Shown here one piece after another: positions 1 through 8,823 of a DNA stretch of 64,000 bases (its first letter is position 1; the number at the start of each line of letters is the position of its first letter). Made by a program: the position numbers and the translations under genes. The notes beneath the pieces were generated by a model. The model did no database searches, was not told where the DNA came from, and saw only the letters and a program-made list of their open reading frames with translations. The stretch comes from Polystyrenella longa (GTDB lineage: Bacteria; Planctomycetota; Planctomycetia; Planctomycetales; Planctomycetaceae): contig NZ_CP036281.1 of assembly GCF_007750395.1 (NCBI RefSeq), positions 3,743,001 through 3,807,000 of the forward strand, read 5' to 3'.

Positions 1-408
1 GCGAGTGCCATCGAAATCAATCGCCCGGTGAACCTGATGAAATGTCTCCGCGCTCTCGATGTTTGCGACGGTGTCGTCCGCGAAGTCAACGACGAACAAA
101 TCCTCGACGCCAAAGCGACAGTCGGTGCGGGTGGCCTGGGCTGCGAACCTGCTTCGGGAGCCAGCCTCGCCGGAGCCAAACTGCTCCGCGAAGAAGGAGT
201 CATCGCCCCCAGCGACCGCGTCGTCTGCATTCTCACCGGCCATCAACTGAAGGACCCCACCGCGACCGTCGGATATCACACCTTCAATGCTAAGGACAAA
301 GAGAACGCCTTAGTAAAACGAGGCATCACCCAAGCTCAATTCACCAACCGCCCCACTCCAGTCCCCAACGACCTGGAAGAGATCCTGAAAGTGGTCCGCG
401 GGCTGTAG
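1..408 (+). CDS. thrC: Threonine synthase, C-terminal part (cut by window start)
   Basis: The last 135 residues of threonine synthase, the PLP enzyme that turns O-phosphohomoserine into threonine. The frame is open to the window edge, so the start lies outside. The segment [12 protein letters not shown] followed by [13 protein letters not shown] is the typical C-terminal signature of the family (PLP-fold type II). The internal GTG at 28 is in frame but is not the start. It belongs to the aspartate family with lysA, asd and dapB elsewhere in this window, though not in an operon with them. A hairpin follows 35 bases after the stop. Confidence 0.9.
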   Translation, partial: ASAIEINRPVNLMKCLRALDVCDGVVREVNDEQILDAKATVGAGGLGCEPASGASLAGAKLLREEGVIAPSDRVVCILTGHQLKDPTATVGYHTFNAKDKENALVKRGITQAQFTNRPTPVPNDLEEILKVVRGL

Positions 409-443
409 GTTACTATAGCGGGGAGTTCCAACCAAAAGAGTGG

Positions 444-472
444 CCCAGACGATCTCGCCAGAGTCGTCTGGG
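444..472 (+). terminator. Hairpin after thrC
   Basis: A perfect 9-bp stem (CCCAGACGA at 444-452, TCGTCTGGG at 464-472) with an 11-base loop lies 36 bases after the thrC stop. There is no U-tract, so it may be a weak or Rho-assisted terminator or an mRNA 3' end stabiliser. Confidence 0.5.
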
Positions 473-642
473 TTGCGAAGCAACACTAAGCGTTAATTGT
501 GTACATAGGTGAATCGGTCGAGGAACCAATACACCTCGAGATGCACACTTATTGACGGTTGCTCTCTGACCTCAAAATGTGTGTGTGTGATCACGAGTTT
601 TCGAACCGTCCACTTTTCCAGCGTCACCCATGGAGGGCTGCT

Positions 643-1215
643 ATGTTTCGTCTATCTCTTATCGTGGTCACTTGTTTTTGCGTTTGCCTACAATTGACCG
701 CGGCAGAAAAGCCGAAAACGATTGAGACGGAAATCGCCCTCTTGGAGATGACTCTTTCGGCGGAAGACGCGGAGAGGATCACCGAGAAACAGCCAACGCT
801 TGCTGATCCCAAAGCATGGCTCACCTGGGCGGAAAAGCAGAAAGTGTTGAAAACCGTCTATCGAGTGACCATCAGAGCGATGCAGGATCAACCGACCAGC
901 GTCCATATTGCCACCCCCGTATCCGATGACCTTCCCAAGGAACTCGACGAGTTGAAGGCTGGATTTTCGGTCGATCTGAAGTCGAAAATCAAACCCGAAG
1001 GCATCGTTTCAGTAATTAATGCTCAGAACCTCGTCGTTGGTGAATGGAAAAAGGCAGAACTGGCACCGCGGCTGAACGCATTCGGGATCAATACAGTAGT
1101 AATTGCTAAAGACGGCGAAAGAATCCTGCTTGCTGGTCCCCATTTACAAATCGGCCAACTCAAGCAAGGGGACCTGGTCGTCACGTTGAAACCACGTGTA
1201 AAATCTCAGCAATGA
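643..1215 (+). CDS. Hypothetical secreted protein
   Basis: A 190-residue protein. The ATG at 643 is chosen over upstream in-frame starts because GGAGGG sits 7 bases before it and the protein then opens with a clean signal peptide (MFRLSLIVVTCFCVCLQLTAA, cleavage near residue 21-23). The mature part is acidic/basic mixed with no motif I recognise; it mentions a repeated hydrophobic/charged pattern consistent with a small beta-rich domain. The stop overlaps the ATG of the following VOC gene (ATGA at 1212-1215) if that gene starts at its first ATG, so the two may be translationally coupled. Function unknown. Confidence 0.65.
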   Translation: MFRLSLIVVTCFCVCLQLTAAEKPKTIETEIALLEMTLSAEDAERITEKQPTLADPKAWLTWAEKQKVLKTVYRVTIRAMQDQPTSVHIATPVSDDLPKELDELKAGFSVDLKSKIKPEGIVSVINAQNLVVGEWKKAELAPRLNAFGINTVVIAKDGERILLAGPHLQIGQLKQGDLVVTLKPRVKSQQ

Positions 1216-1595
1216 AGCAAGATTGGGAGAAGCCCATGCCCATCACCTTTGGTCATGTCGCACCGACGCTCTTTGTGAACGATGTTAATCGATCCCTGAG
1301 TTTTTGGCAGGACCAACTTGGATTCGAGGTCATCTACACCAATGGCGCACCTATCAGTTTCGCCATCATTCGCCGCGACGTGTCGGAGATTCATCTGGCT
1401 GTCAAACCTGATTTCGCCGGTACCAGCCACTGTCACATTATGGTAGTTGACATCGAACCACTCGCCGAACGATCTATGGCAAACGATGTGAAAATCACTC
1501 AACAATTGACCAAACAACCGTGGGGCTTGAGTGATATGATTATTGCAGATCCGGATGGCAATACACTGGAAATCGCGGGGCAGGTTGCCGCTTAG
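1212..1595 (+). CDS. VOC-family (glyoxalase/bleomycin-resistance fold) protein
   Basis: A 127-residue single-domain vicinal oxygen chelate protein. The order is typical: HVAPTLFVNDVNRSLSFWQDQLGF (beta-alpha start), a central SEIHLAV strand, then the C-terminal DPDGNTLEI motif, whose glutamate is a usual metal ligand. VOC proteins of this size include glyoxalase-like enzymes and antibiotic-binding proteins; substrate cannot be read here. The first ATG (1212) overlaps the upstream stop; the ATG at 1236 has GGGAG 6-10 bases upstream and would give MPITFGHVAP, the more usual family start. Either is possible. Confidence 0.8.
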   Translation: MKQDWEKPMPITFGHVAPTLFVNDVNRSLSFWQDQLGFEVIYTNGAPISFAIIRRDVSEIHLAVKPDFAGTSHCHIMVVDIEPLAERSMANDVKITQQLTKQPWGLSDMIIADPDGNTLEIAGQVAA

Positions 1596-1597
1596 TA

Positions 1598-2029
1598 CTA
1601 ATCCTTAGATGGACTTATAAATTGGGAAGCTGGCGTCGTAGCGATTACGCCTTGAAGCTTTTCGATGGTAAGCGCAGTCCCGGATTTTACTGGTTTTATC
1701 GTAATAGCAACGGCCTGTATCGTACTTCCTGACGAGACAACATGAATCCCTTTTTTGCCAGTGGTGATCACCATCGGGTCTTCGCCCTTTTTCTCGAAAA
1801 CAATCCTGGTACCGGTCATCTTCTTCCGGCTCTTTTCAAAGGTGATTTCGACCTCGTTTTCAGATTCTCCTTTATGGAACCTGAAAAACTGCGATCCATC
1901 TAAAGCGACTGGCGAATTATCGACTTTGATTTGCAAATCGTTTGCCAGTGAATCATCCGCAAGCACGGCCTCCGAGAATGCAAACATCACTAAGCTGAGC
2001 GAGAATAGACTGATTACAATTCGGTTCAT
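1598..2029 (-). CDS. Hypothetical secreted protein
   Basis: A 143-residue protein starting at the ATG at 2029, preceded by GGAAGGA. Residues 1-24 form a signal peptide (MNRIVISLFSLSLVMFAFSE, then AVLA), cleavage near ADD. The mature domain is about 120 residues, rich in beta-strand-like segments and lysine, with no recognised motif. It converges with the VOC gene, whose stop lies 2 bases away. An in-frame upstream ATG (2074) would only add a charged extension before the signal peptide and is rejected as start. Confidence 0.65.
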   Translation of the reverse strand: MNRIVISLFSLSLVMFAFSEAVLADDSLANDLQIKVDNSPVALDGSQFFRFHKGESENEVEITFEKSRKKMTGTRIVFEKKGEDPMVITTGKKGIHVVSSGSTIQAVAITIKPVKSGTALTIEKLQGVIATTPASQFISPSKD

Positions 2030-2336
2030 GGTAGGATTCCTTCCCTGAGGACGATGGACCGCATCTGAAATCAATGCGGTAAGCGGTACTCCGATCTTCT
2101 ATGGATGTGAGGAGCAAGTCAATAGATTTTTTAGCAGATCAATCGCTATAATAGGTCGACTAGGATTTAATGCACGGCACGGATGGACGCCGGCAGATTC
2201 ACCAGCTTGAATGGTTTAGTCAGGTGAGAATTTTCTCACTCGTCCACTCGTCTCTGAATCCATTTTAAATATTTAACTACTTGGGTTACTCAGAGTAACT
2301 AAATAGAGCCAAAAGTTAGGGGGAGGGGGGAGAGAA
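2030..2336. other. Intergenic region with palindrome
   Basis: Divergent region between the secreted protein gene (minus) and the DUF1963-like gene (plus). It holds the GTTACTC palindrome at 2285-2299 and an AT-rich stretch at 2262-2275 that could carry a promoter for the plus-strand gene. A purine-only Shine-Dalgarno tract runs up to the ATG at 2337. Confidence 0.6.
2285..2299. promoter_or_regulatory. 15-bp perfect palindrome, possible operator
   Basis: GTTACTC, A, GAGTAAC reads the same on both strands around one central base. It lies 38 bases before the start of the DUF1963-like gene, just after an AT-rich stretch, which is where a dimeric repressor would bind. No cognate regulator is adjacent. 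Confidence 0.35.
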
Positions 2337-3200
2337 ATGCACAACTATACCTTTGAACTTGAAGAGTGGCTGAAGTGGCTCCCTCTCGAGATGTTTATTC
2401 GACGTGGACGATTTTCCGGTGAAATCATCACCGGCCCCTGCGATATCTGTAACAACGAACAACTCCGAAAAGTTCTCAACGATCAATACCGTTGGGGTTC
2501 AGGTTTTCCTTCGGATATTTTTATCTGGGCAGATGGAGAGCCGAAGGATCGTCACGTCACGAAGACAGGGGGATTGCCCTATCTTGTGGCAGGTGAGGAG
2601 TGGCCCGCGGATGCGGATGGGGCGCCGCTGCTGTTCATCGGGCAAGTTAATTTCGGAGATTCGAAAGATCTCACGGGTGAGCTACCAGGTGACATACTGC
2701 TCGTGTTCGCAGATCAGAAAGAACCGGGCTACTTCGAGGATCTTCGTTTCGAATGGCGAAACTACACGGCTGAAAAACTGATCACGCTTTTTGAAATCCC
2801 GACGCATCAATACGAATTTAAGCCAACTTATGGTTATCGCTGTCGAGTCCTGAATTTTCCAGACGCCGAAAGACTCTTCGACTCAAATTATCCGCTATAC
2901 GACGGACATGAAGTCTGGAGTGACTTCGTTTTGCTAAAATATCAGGGAACTCAAATCGGAATCGCGCCATTTGGTATCCAACCGATTGATACCGAGAATC
3001 CCCCACCGGGACGGATGTTGTGTGTTCTCAGTTCTATTCAACCCACATCGGAAATTCAATATCCCTGGGTGAATCAATCCAGGGCGATTCCACTGTCTGT
3101 AGATTCGTGGGACGACTACCTCATGATTTCAGATATGGGATGTCTCTATATTTATATCGACGACGAGGGAGCCCTTCATTGGAGCGAGGACTCGTATTGA
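2337..3200 (+). CDS. DUF1963 / YwqG-like protein
   Basis: A 287-residue cytoplasmic protein with no signal peptide. The segment TKTGGLPYLVAGEEWP followed by PLLFIGQVNFGDSKDLTGELPGDILLVFAD (residues about 76-127) matches the YwqG/DUF1963 pattern (GG.P.LP...WP, then FL.QIN, then LP..G.L.FF.D). These proteins are widespread, often near toxin/immunity loci, and their function is unknown. The C-terminal half is tryptophan- and aspartate-rich. The ATG at 2337 follows a long GGGGGAGGGGGGAGAG tract, a strong ribosome binding site. Confidence 0.65.
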   Translation: MHNYTFELEEWLKWLPLEMFIRRGRFSGEIITGPCDICNNEQLRKVLNDQYRWGSGFPSDIFIWADGEPKDRHVTKTGGLPYLVAGEEWPADADGAPLLFIGQVNFGDSKDLTGELPGDILLVFADQKEPGYFEDLRFEWRNYTAEKLITLFEIPTHQYEFKPTYGYRCRVLNFPDAERLFDSNYPLYDGHEVWSDFVLLKYQGTQIGIAPFGIQPIDTENPPPGRMLCVLSSIQPTSEIQYPWVNQSRAIPLSVDSWDDYLMISDMGCLYIYIDDEGALHWSEDSY

Positions 3201-3271
3201 GGAAGAAAATGCAGGCCATCCCTGACCGGTTGCTCACTTGACCTGATGGCTAATTTCTACAGCTAATCGGG

Positions 3272-3298
3272 GGCCACTGCTGACTTGCTTAGTAGTGT
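3272..3298 (+). repeat. R2 palindromic repeat, degenerate copy 1
   Basis: GGCCACTGCTGACTTGCTTA plus AGTAGTG forms an imperfect dyad (CACTGCT against AGTAGTG). It resembles the other two copies at 3434 and 5315 in layout: CAC, GCTGG, CTTG or CGAG core, CCAGC, GTG. Confidence 0.45.
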
Positions 3299-3433
3299 GA
3301 TTCCCAAGAGTGACAAGAAGTGCTTCATTCTCGCTACGACACAGCGATGCCTCATTAGTCGATGAATAATACTCGCCAGAACAATCGCAGAGCAGATGGC
3401 GTTGTTGAAGCACATGATAACAACATCTGAAAT

Positions 3434-3465
3434 CACACGGCTGGACGAGCCAGCCGTGGCACCCA
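3434..3465 (+). repeat. R2 palindromic repeat, copy 2
   Basis: The clearest copy: arms ACGGCTGG (3437-3444) and CCAGCCGT (3450-3457) around ACGAG, followed by GGCACCCAC. It would fold into an 8-bp hairpin. A reverse-orientation relative lies at 5315-5345. Confidence 0.65.
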
Positions 3466-3694
3466 CTTTTGAACACGATGTTTTAAACGTCTATCCGTTT
3501 TCGCATTATCAACGTCGCGAAAACAAAGCTCGGATTCTTTGCATCATCCCCTTTTTATCCGGACGTGGAAATGGAGGGACATAGTTCGTCAGAAATGCCT
3601 GTGCGTCTTGAATACCATTCAGCCGTTTTGGCGAATCATAAGCGTAGGAGAACTTATACTGGCCGGAAGAATCAATTTCTAAATGGCAGACTGT

Positions 3695-3952
3695 TCAAGG
3701 TGTGGGATCCGCTGTCGCTTCTCTTAATGATGACAGGAATAATTCAATGCATTCATCAGGGAATGCGAATTCTTGGCTCTCCCACTTGTGGCCAACTCTT
3801 TGGAATGAAATAGGCAGGCAGTCCTTTTTCAAGTCCTGATCTTGAACATCAACCTCAAGATTCACGACTGCCGCGTCCCAGTCTGTTTCGATAGCATTTG
3901 CAGTCGTCACAACAATGCGATTCTGCAGGTCGATCATTTCTACCGGATTCAT
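3695..3952 (-). CDS. Small acidic hypothetical protein downstream of lysA
   Basis: An 85-residue acidic protein starting at the ATG at 3952, 38 bases after the lysA stop on the same strand, so probably co-transcribed with lysA. The longer frame to 4210 would run through lysA in another frame and is rejected. The pattern TDWDAAVVNLEV, a middle basic turn, then a C-terminal helix IELFLSSLREA is faintly like the YezG/DUF600 immunity fold, but this is weak. No motif is firm. Confidence that it is a gene is moderate; function unknown. Confidence 0.5.
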   Translation of the reverse strand: MNPVEMIDLQNRIVVTTANAIETDWDAAVVNLEVDVQDQDLKKDCLPISFQRVGHKWESQEFAFPDECIELFLSSLREATADPTP

Positions 3953-3990
3953 TGTGCGGTTCTTTCGTTGGAAAGAGTCCGGGCCGAGCC

Positions 3991-5262
3991 TCAAACCTTC
4001 TCGTGGGCAATAATCTCTTCCCAGGTTTCGCGGCGGCGGATCAGATTGTACTCTTTTCCATCGACGAGGACTTCGGCAGCTCTTGGGCGGCTGTTGTAGT
4101 TGCTGCTCATGACGGTACCGTAGGCTCCAGCACTGAAGATGGAGAGCAGGTCGCCACGCTCGACGGGGGGGAGTGAGCGGTCTTTGGCAAAGTAGTCGCA
4201 CGATTCGCAAACAGGGCCGACGACGTCCGCTTTTTCGCAGCCGTCATGCTCTTTCTCCCAGTTGCCCTGTGGATCGAGAGTCGATTTCACAGGCCAGACT
4301 CCATGGAAGCTGTCGTACATGGCGGGACGGACAAGGTCAGTCATGCCGCCGTCTTGAATGATGAACAGCTTGCCCCCTTCGCGTTTAGTGAAGACAACCT
4401 GCGTTACCAGGATTCCACTGTTACCGGCGATGTAACGGCCCGGTTCCAGAGCGAGGCGGCATTTCGCCTCTTTGACACCGGGGACGATTACCTTGGCGTA
4501 TTCGGAAGCGGGAAGACCTTCGTCATGTTTGTAGCTGATGCCAAAACCACCACCGAGATTAATCCAGTCGATCTCGTGACCCTCATTGCGATACTCGGCG
4601 ACAACGTCGATCGCTTTCTTCACGGCTTGGGCATAAGGGTCCGTGGTCAGGATTGGGGAACCGAGGTGCATGTGGATTCCCTTGAGGGCCAGATGCGGAT
4701 CGGCAAGGACTTTCTTCGCGAGCTCTGAGGCTCGTTCGATGTCCATGCCGAACTTGTTCCCTTTTTTCCCTGTCGTCGTTTTGCTATGTGTCTTGGCGTC
4801 GACGTCGGGATTGAGCCGTAGGGCAACGGGACCGATCACTCCCATGTCCGCCGCGATGGCCGAGATCGCGTCGAGTTCCGCTTCACTCTCGACGTCGAAC
4901 ATCAGGATATTGGATTCGAGGGCGAACCGGATTTCAGCATCGGTTTTCCCTACCCCAGCGAATACGACACGGGTTGTATCGCCACCCGCTTCACGTACCC
5001 GGTATAGCTCTCCGCCAGAGACAACATCGAAGCTGCTCCCGGCGTCGTTCATGACTTTCAAGAGGCTTAGGTTACCGTTGGCTTTTACCGAGTAGCAGAT
5101 AACCGGTTCGACTTCGGCGAAGGCAGTCTGGATATCATTCAACTTTTCCAGCAATGTCTTCTTGGAATAGACATACAGTGGCGTGCCGAATTCTTCGACC
5201 AGTTGAGCGACAGGGACGTCTTCGCAATAAAGTTCATCGTTCTGGTATTGGAAATGACTCAT
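3991..5262 (-). CDS. lysA: Diaminopimelate decarboxylase
   Basis: A 423-residue fold-III PLP enzyme that decarboxylates meso-diaminopimelate to lysine, the last step of lysine synthesis. The PLP lysine is in CYSVKANGN (K60 when counted from the ATG at 5262); the HMHLGS, GGGFG and EPGRYI phosphate and ring contacts and the substrate motif [11 protein letters not shown] are all present in order, with SAGAYG near the C-terminus. Length is normal. The start at 5262 ([16 protein letters not shown]) fits the family; the ATG eight codons upstream adds an unlikely MFYFRIVF. A small gene follows on the same strand. Confidence 0.95.
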   Translation of the reverse strand: MSHFQYQNDELYCEDVPVAQLVEEFGTPLYVYSKKTLLEKLNDIQTAFAEVEPVICYSVKANGNLSLLKVMNDAGSSFDVVSGGELYRVREAGGDTTRVVFAGVGKTDAEIRFALESNILMFDVESEAELDAISAIAADMGVIGPVALRLNPDVDAKTHSKTTTGKKGNKFGMDIERASELAKKVLADPHLALKGIHMHLGSPILTTDPYAQAVKKAIDVVAEYRNEGHEIDWINLGGGFGISYKHDEGLPASEYAKVIVPGVKEAKCRLALEPGRYIAGNSGILVTQVVFTKREGGKLFIIQDGGMTDLVRPAMYDSFHGVWPVKSTLDPQGNWEKEHDGCEKADVVGPVCESCDYFAKDRSLPPVERGDLLSIFSAGAYGTVMSSNYNSRPRAAEVLVDGKEYNLIRRRETWEEIIAHEKV

Positions 5263-5314
5263 GAATACGATCCGGAAATAAAACAAGCTTAAACAGGGAA
5301 AGCTATGATAATAA

Positions 5315-5345
5315 GGGTGTCACAACTGGCTCGTCCAGCAGTGAG
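5315..5345 (-). repeat. R2 palindromic repeat, copy 3 (reverse orientation)
   Basis: GGGTGTCACAACTGGCTCGT continuing CCAGCAGTGAG. On the minus strand it reads like copy 2 at 3434-3465, with 5 differences in the core. It lies just upstream of lysA, so the family brackets the lysA locus on both sides. Confidence 0.55.
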
Positions 5346-5547
5346 AGTATAGAGGGCAGAAACAAGTGCTTCATCATCGTAGTAACTCCACGATTGCTCT
5401 AAAGGAACCAATCAACCTTCACTGAGGAGTCGCGGTGTTACATCGGTAGAGAAACGTTCGAAGTTTTCGCTGTGATCGTCACGGTTGGATAAGCCATGCG
5501 TGGCCCCCGAAGTCAATCATTCCACAGACTTCGGGGGAGACTCACTA

Positions 5548-6552
5548 CTACAAATTTTCAGAGAGCAGTTCCGCAATCTGGACGGCGTTGGTCGCGGCAC
5601 CTTTACGCAGGTTGTCGCTCACACACCAGAAACTCAAACCATTATCACAGCTGATGTCCTTGCGAATGCGTCCGACAAAAACCTCGTCCGAACCATCGCA
5701 GGTCGAGGGGAGTGGGTACTCCCCATTTTTAAGATTGTCCATAACGGTGATTCCGGGGAATGCAGCGAAAAGTTCGCGAGCTTTTTCCGGAGAGATCGGA
5801 GATTCTGTTTCGACTGTAATCGTTTCGCTGTGACAGTTGGCGACAGGAATACGGACACAGGTAGTGCTCACTTTGAGGTTAGGCAGCCCCATGATTTTGC
5901 GAGTCTCGTAGACCATCTTCAGCTCTTCGCTGGTGTAGCCATCTTCTTTTTCACTACCGATTTGAGGAATGGCGTTGAAAGCGATTGGATGAGAGAAGGC
6001 TTTATATTCGTAAGATTCATTGTTCAGGAATGCCTGGCTTCCCTGATGCAGATCCGCCGTACCCTGTACACCGGCGCCGCTGGTTGCTTGGTAAGTACTG
6101 CAGATCACGCGGGTAATGGGGCTGAAATCGTGCAGTGGTTTAAGGGCCACTACCATCTGTGTGGTCGAGCAGTTGGGGCTGGCAATAATTCCTTTCGCGT
6201 TCAGGGCATCCTGCGGATTGATTTCAGGAATGACGAGGGCGACGTCCTCTTTCATCCGAAAGTAGCCTGATTCATCGATGACTTTGCAGCCTGCTTTGAC
6301 GGCGGAGGGCAGGTATTCAGCGGCGATGTCGTCCGGAGTACTGGCGATGACCAGATCAACCCCTTCGAAGGCATCGTGCGTCAGTTCTTCGAATGTGTAT
6401 TCTTCTCCGTTGAATGTCAGCTTCTGCCCTGCGGAACGGGCCGAGGCGAGGAACCGGAATTTCTTCGCGGTGAATTTACGCTCCTCAAGCAATTGACGAA
6501 TAATCTGACCGACAGCACCAGAGGCACCGACTACAGCAACGGTATCAAACAC
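5548..6552 (-). CDS. asd: Aspartate-semialdehyde dehydrogenase
   Basis: A 334-residue NADP-dependent enzyme that reduces aspartyl phosphate to aspartate semialdehyde, the branch point to lysine, threonine and methionine. The N-terminal Rossmann motif is VAVVGASGAVGQ; the active-site cysteine is C128 in ASPNCSTTQMV; the STYQATSGAG segment and the substrate arginine region VSTTCVRIPV follow. The start is GTG at 6552 with CAGGAG 8 bases upstream, which decides it. It stands alone; a perfect stem-loop lies about 80 bases upstream of the start. Confidence 0.95.
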   Translation of the reverse strand: MFDTVAVVGASGAVGQIIRQLLEERKFTAKKFRFLASARSAGQKLTFNGEEYTFEELTHDAFEGVDLVIASTPDDIAAEYLPSAVKAGCKVIDESGYFRMKEDVALVIPEINPQDALNAKGIIASPNCSTTQMVVALKPLHDFSPITRVICSTYQATSGAGVQGTADLHQGSQAFLNNESYEYKAFSHPIAFNAIPQIGSEKEDGYTSEELKMVYETRKIMGLPNLKVSTTCVRIPVANCHSETITVETESPISPEKARELFAAFPGITVMDNLKNGEYPLPSTCDGSDEVFVGRIRKDISCDNGLSFWCVSDNLRKGAATNAVQIAELLSENL

Positions 6553-6628
6553 AATGGGTCTCCTGAAACAGGAAATTGGGAATAGAAATCCAAATAAAAA
6601 GCAGAATCAGCTCGCTCAATCGAGTTAA

Positions 6629-6651
6629 AATCTCTCCGCTCGGGAGAGATT
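6629..6651 (-). promoter_or_regulatory. Stem-loop upstream of asd
   Basis: Perfect 9-bp stem (AATCTCTCC at 6629-6637, GGAGAGATT at 6643-6651) with a 5-base loop, 77 bases before the asd start. It could be an operator or a 5' leader hairpin of asd. No known riboswitch (for example a lysine riboswitch) is recognisable around it. Confidence 0.35.
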
Positions 6652-7002
6652 GAACGGTTACGCTCGCGGAACTCGTCCTCAACGATAGGAGAGAACGAGT
6701 ATTAAGAGGTTCACCGCGAAAGGGGTTGCTGGGCCAACCGGGCAGCAGACAGCTCGCAAATATCGAGATAAGGCGATTCTAATCGCTGGAGCAAATCATC
6801 ACTAATTCTGAACTCATCCTGATTTGCTCCAATTTCCGCACACTATAAGGGGAGAGGGCGGGGAGATTCAATCAGCCGGGCCAGATCACCCTGTTTTTTG
6901 ACGGACAAAGCGGTATTCACCTGCCTCAATTTGTCAGATAGGCCATTTTTTCGTTGAGATTGTAAAATTCTCGCTTTTCTGGGTCGAGGAGAAACCGCGT
7001 GG

Positions 7003-7032
7003 TTGGGACCGTTCGACTCGGCTTGGTATACT
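7003..7032 (+). promoter_or_regulatory. purD: Candidate purD promoter
   Basis: TTGGGA at 7003-7008, 18 bases, TATACT at 7027-7032, about 100 bases before the purD start. This is a good match to a sigma70 promoter; planctomycete consensus is assumed similar. Confidence 0.45.
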
Positions 7033-7134
7033 CCCAGACGGAAGAACCTTCGATGCGTCTGTCGTCGCAGTACGAGGGCTTTCCCGGCTTTGCTTTTCAC
7101 TTTCATTTATATTTAGCTCCCGATTAAGTAATCC

Positions 7135-8424
7135 ATGATTCCTGACAACTTACGTATTCTCATCGTTGGTCAAGGTGGCCGTGAACATGTGCTCGCCTGG
7201 AAAATGGCGCAGTCCCCCCACGTCAGCAAGATCTTTTGTGCACCGGGCAATGCAGGCACAGCCCAGGATGTGACGAATGTCGATATTTCGTCCTCCGACA
7301 TCAAACGGCTGGTGAAGTTCGCCCAGGATGAGAAGATCGACTTGGCCGTCATCGGGCCCGAAGCCCCGCTCGTCGCCGGATTGGCCGACGAAATGCAAGC
7401 GGTTGGTGTTCGAGTATTTGGACCTAGCAAAGCAGCGGCTCAGCTCGAAGGAAGCAAAGCCTTCGCCAAAAAAATTATGAGACTGGCGAAAGTCCCCACG
7501 GCCGACTATCAGGCGTTTGATAATCTGGACGCGGCTTTGACGTACATCGAGGACCGGACCGAAATCAAGCTGGTTGTTAAAGCAGATGGGCTGGCGGCGG
7601 GTAAAGGAGTCGTGGTCTGCGATACGCAAGCCGAAGCTCTCGACGCTGTGAAGAGTATGCTGAGTGGCCGACAATTCGGTGCGGCTTCCGAGAAGATCAT
7701 CATCGAAGAACGGTTAGAAGGTCAGGAAGTGAGCATCCTGGCGATTGTGGACGGAAACACGATCATTCCTCTGGAAACATCACAGGACCATAAAGCGGCT
7801 TATGATGGTGACACCGGACCAAACACGGGCGGCATGGGGGCTTATTCGCCCGCGCCAATCGTGACATCGGACATGATGGATGAAATCATTGAGAACATCC
7901 TGGTGCCCACTATTCACACGCTTCGCCGGCAGAAAGCCGAGTTCCGAGGTGTATTGTATGCCGGATTGATGATTACCAATCAGGGGCCCAAAGTTCTTGA
8001 ATTCAACGTTCGCTTCGGCGACCCCGAAGCACAACCTGTCCTCATGCGTTTGAAAACAGACCTCGCCAAAGTTCTTTACCTCGCCGCAGAACAGCGTCTG
8101 GGTGAACTGGACGAACTTGAATGGGACGAACGCCCCTCGTTGTGTGTCGTCATGGCGTCTGAAGGTTACCCGGGCGACTACGAAAAAGGCAAAACAATCA
8201 CCGGTCTCGCTGCCGCCGACGAAGTCGAAGGAGCCAAGGTTTTCCACGCTGGAACTGCTTTGCAGGGCGAAAAAGTCGTCAACGATGGAGGCCGTGTTCT
8301 GGGTGTCACCGCGATTGGCGCTGATCTCACCAACGCCAAACTCCGAGCTTATCAGGCCGTTAAACAGATTCGCTGGGAAGGCGCCTGGTGCCGCAAAGAC
8401 ATTTCGGACAAAGCCCGCAATTAG
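7135..8424 (+). CDS. purD: Phosphoribosylamine-glycine ligase (GARS)
   Basis: A 429-residue ATP-grasp enzyme joining glycine to phosphoribosylamine in purine synthesis. The N-terminal GQGGREH (residues 12-18) binds the substrate; the ATP-grasp lysine/glycine loop is KADGLAAGKGVVV; the NTGGMGAYSP loop and the metal-binding EFNVRFGDPEAQP are intact. Length is the family's usual. It is single-gene, not in an operon with other pur genes. The ATG at 7135 is the only start that keeps the beta-strand RILIVGQGG near the N-terminus. Confidence 0.96.
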   Translation: MIPDNLRILIVGQGGREHVLAWKMAQSPHVSKIFCAPGNAGTAQDVTNVDISSSDIKRLVKFAQDEKIDLAVIGPEAPLVAGLADEMQAVGVRVFGPSKAAAQLEGSKAFAKKIMRLAKVPTADYQAFDNLDAALTYIEDRTEIKLVVKADGLAAGKGVVVCDTQAEALDAVKSMLSGRQFGAASEKIIIEERLEGQEVSILAIVDGNTIIPLETSQDHKAAYDGDTGPNTGGMGAYSPAPIVTSDMMDEIIENILVPTIHTLRRQKAEFRGVLYAGLMITNQGPKVLEFNVRFGDPEAQPVLMRLKTDLAKVLYLAAEQRLGELDELEWDERPSLCVVMASEGYPGDYEKGKTITGLAAADEVEGAKVFHAGTALQGEKVVNDGGRVLGVTAIGADLTNAKLRAYQAVKQIRWEGAWCRKDISDKARN

Positions 8425-8823
8425 TGATTTGTAGTTCATAAAATTATTGAACGGGAAACTTAGAGAGCCAGGACAATGAATAAGGGCTGTCCGGGCATTG
8501 CAGACTTACAAAGTCCGGAAATGTGGAGCCGTGTTTGTAGAACTACGGTATCACTCTCCTCAAAAAACGACATGATTCTGTTCACCAATCATACTTGTCG
8601 TAAAGTGGCATGATTTTCGTCTGTTTCGTTGTATCTGCACCCGTTTTCAGGCTGAATCGGGCGTTTGGCCCGGCCCATCCCTTCCGCTAAGGATGTCATA
8701 AACGTAGATTGTGGGTTAATTCTCCCTCCGAACAGATTCAGGCCCACAGTGTCTCTATCTGTGTGGAACGGATGAATCTCGAAATACCCTATCACTGACT
8801 GAGTTACGACAAAGAATATAGAT
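8425..8823. other. Intergenic region purD/pheT
   Basis: A 399-base region with no supported gene. Two loose inverted repeats occur near 8470-8520. I looked for a T-box leader ahead of pheT and did not find its conserved box. Nothing else is seen. Confidence 0.5.

Larger units (their letters stand above)
3201..3694. other. Intergenic region with two R2 palindromic repeats
   Basis: No convincing gene in 494 bases. It contains two members of the R2 palindromic family (3272-3298 and 3434-3465). Several short overlapping reading frames exist on both strands but lack start signals or family character. Confidence 0.6.
6553..7134. other. Divergent intergenic region asd/purD
   Basis: A 582-base region between divergent asd and purD. 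It holds a 9-bp stem-loop at 6629-6651 on the asd side and a sigma70-like promoter at 7003-7032 on the purD side. A reading frame on the minus strand (6843-7106) is rejected as a gene. Confidence 0.6.

Noticed and set aside
3695-4210. Longer 171-residue version of the small gene after lysA
   Set aside because: Its first 86 codons run through lysA in another frame; only the part from the ATG at 3952 is credible.
6843-7106. Minus-strand frame of 87 residues between asd and purD
   Set aside because: Very basic with no family pattern, and it covers the likely purD promoter.
8425-8823. T-box leader ahead of pheT
   Set aside because: The conserved T-box sequence was not found, and hairpins there are weak.
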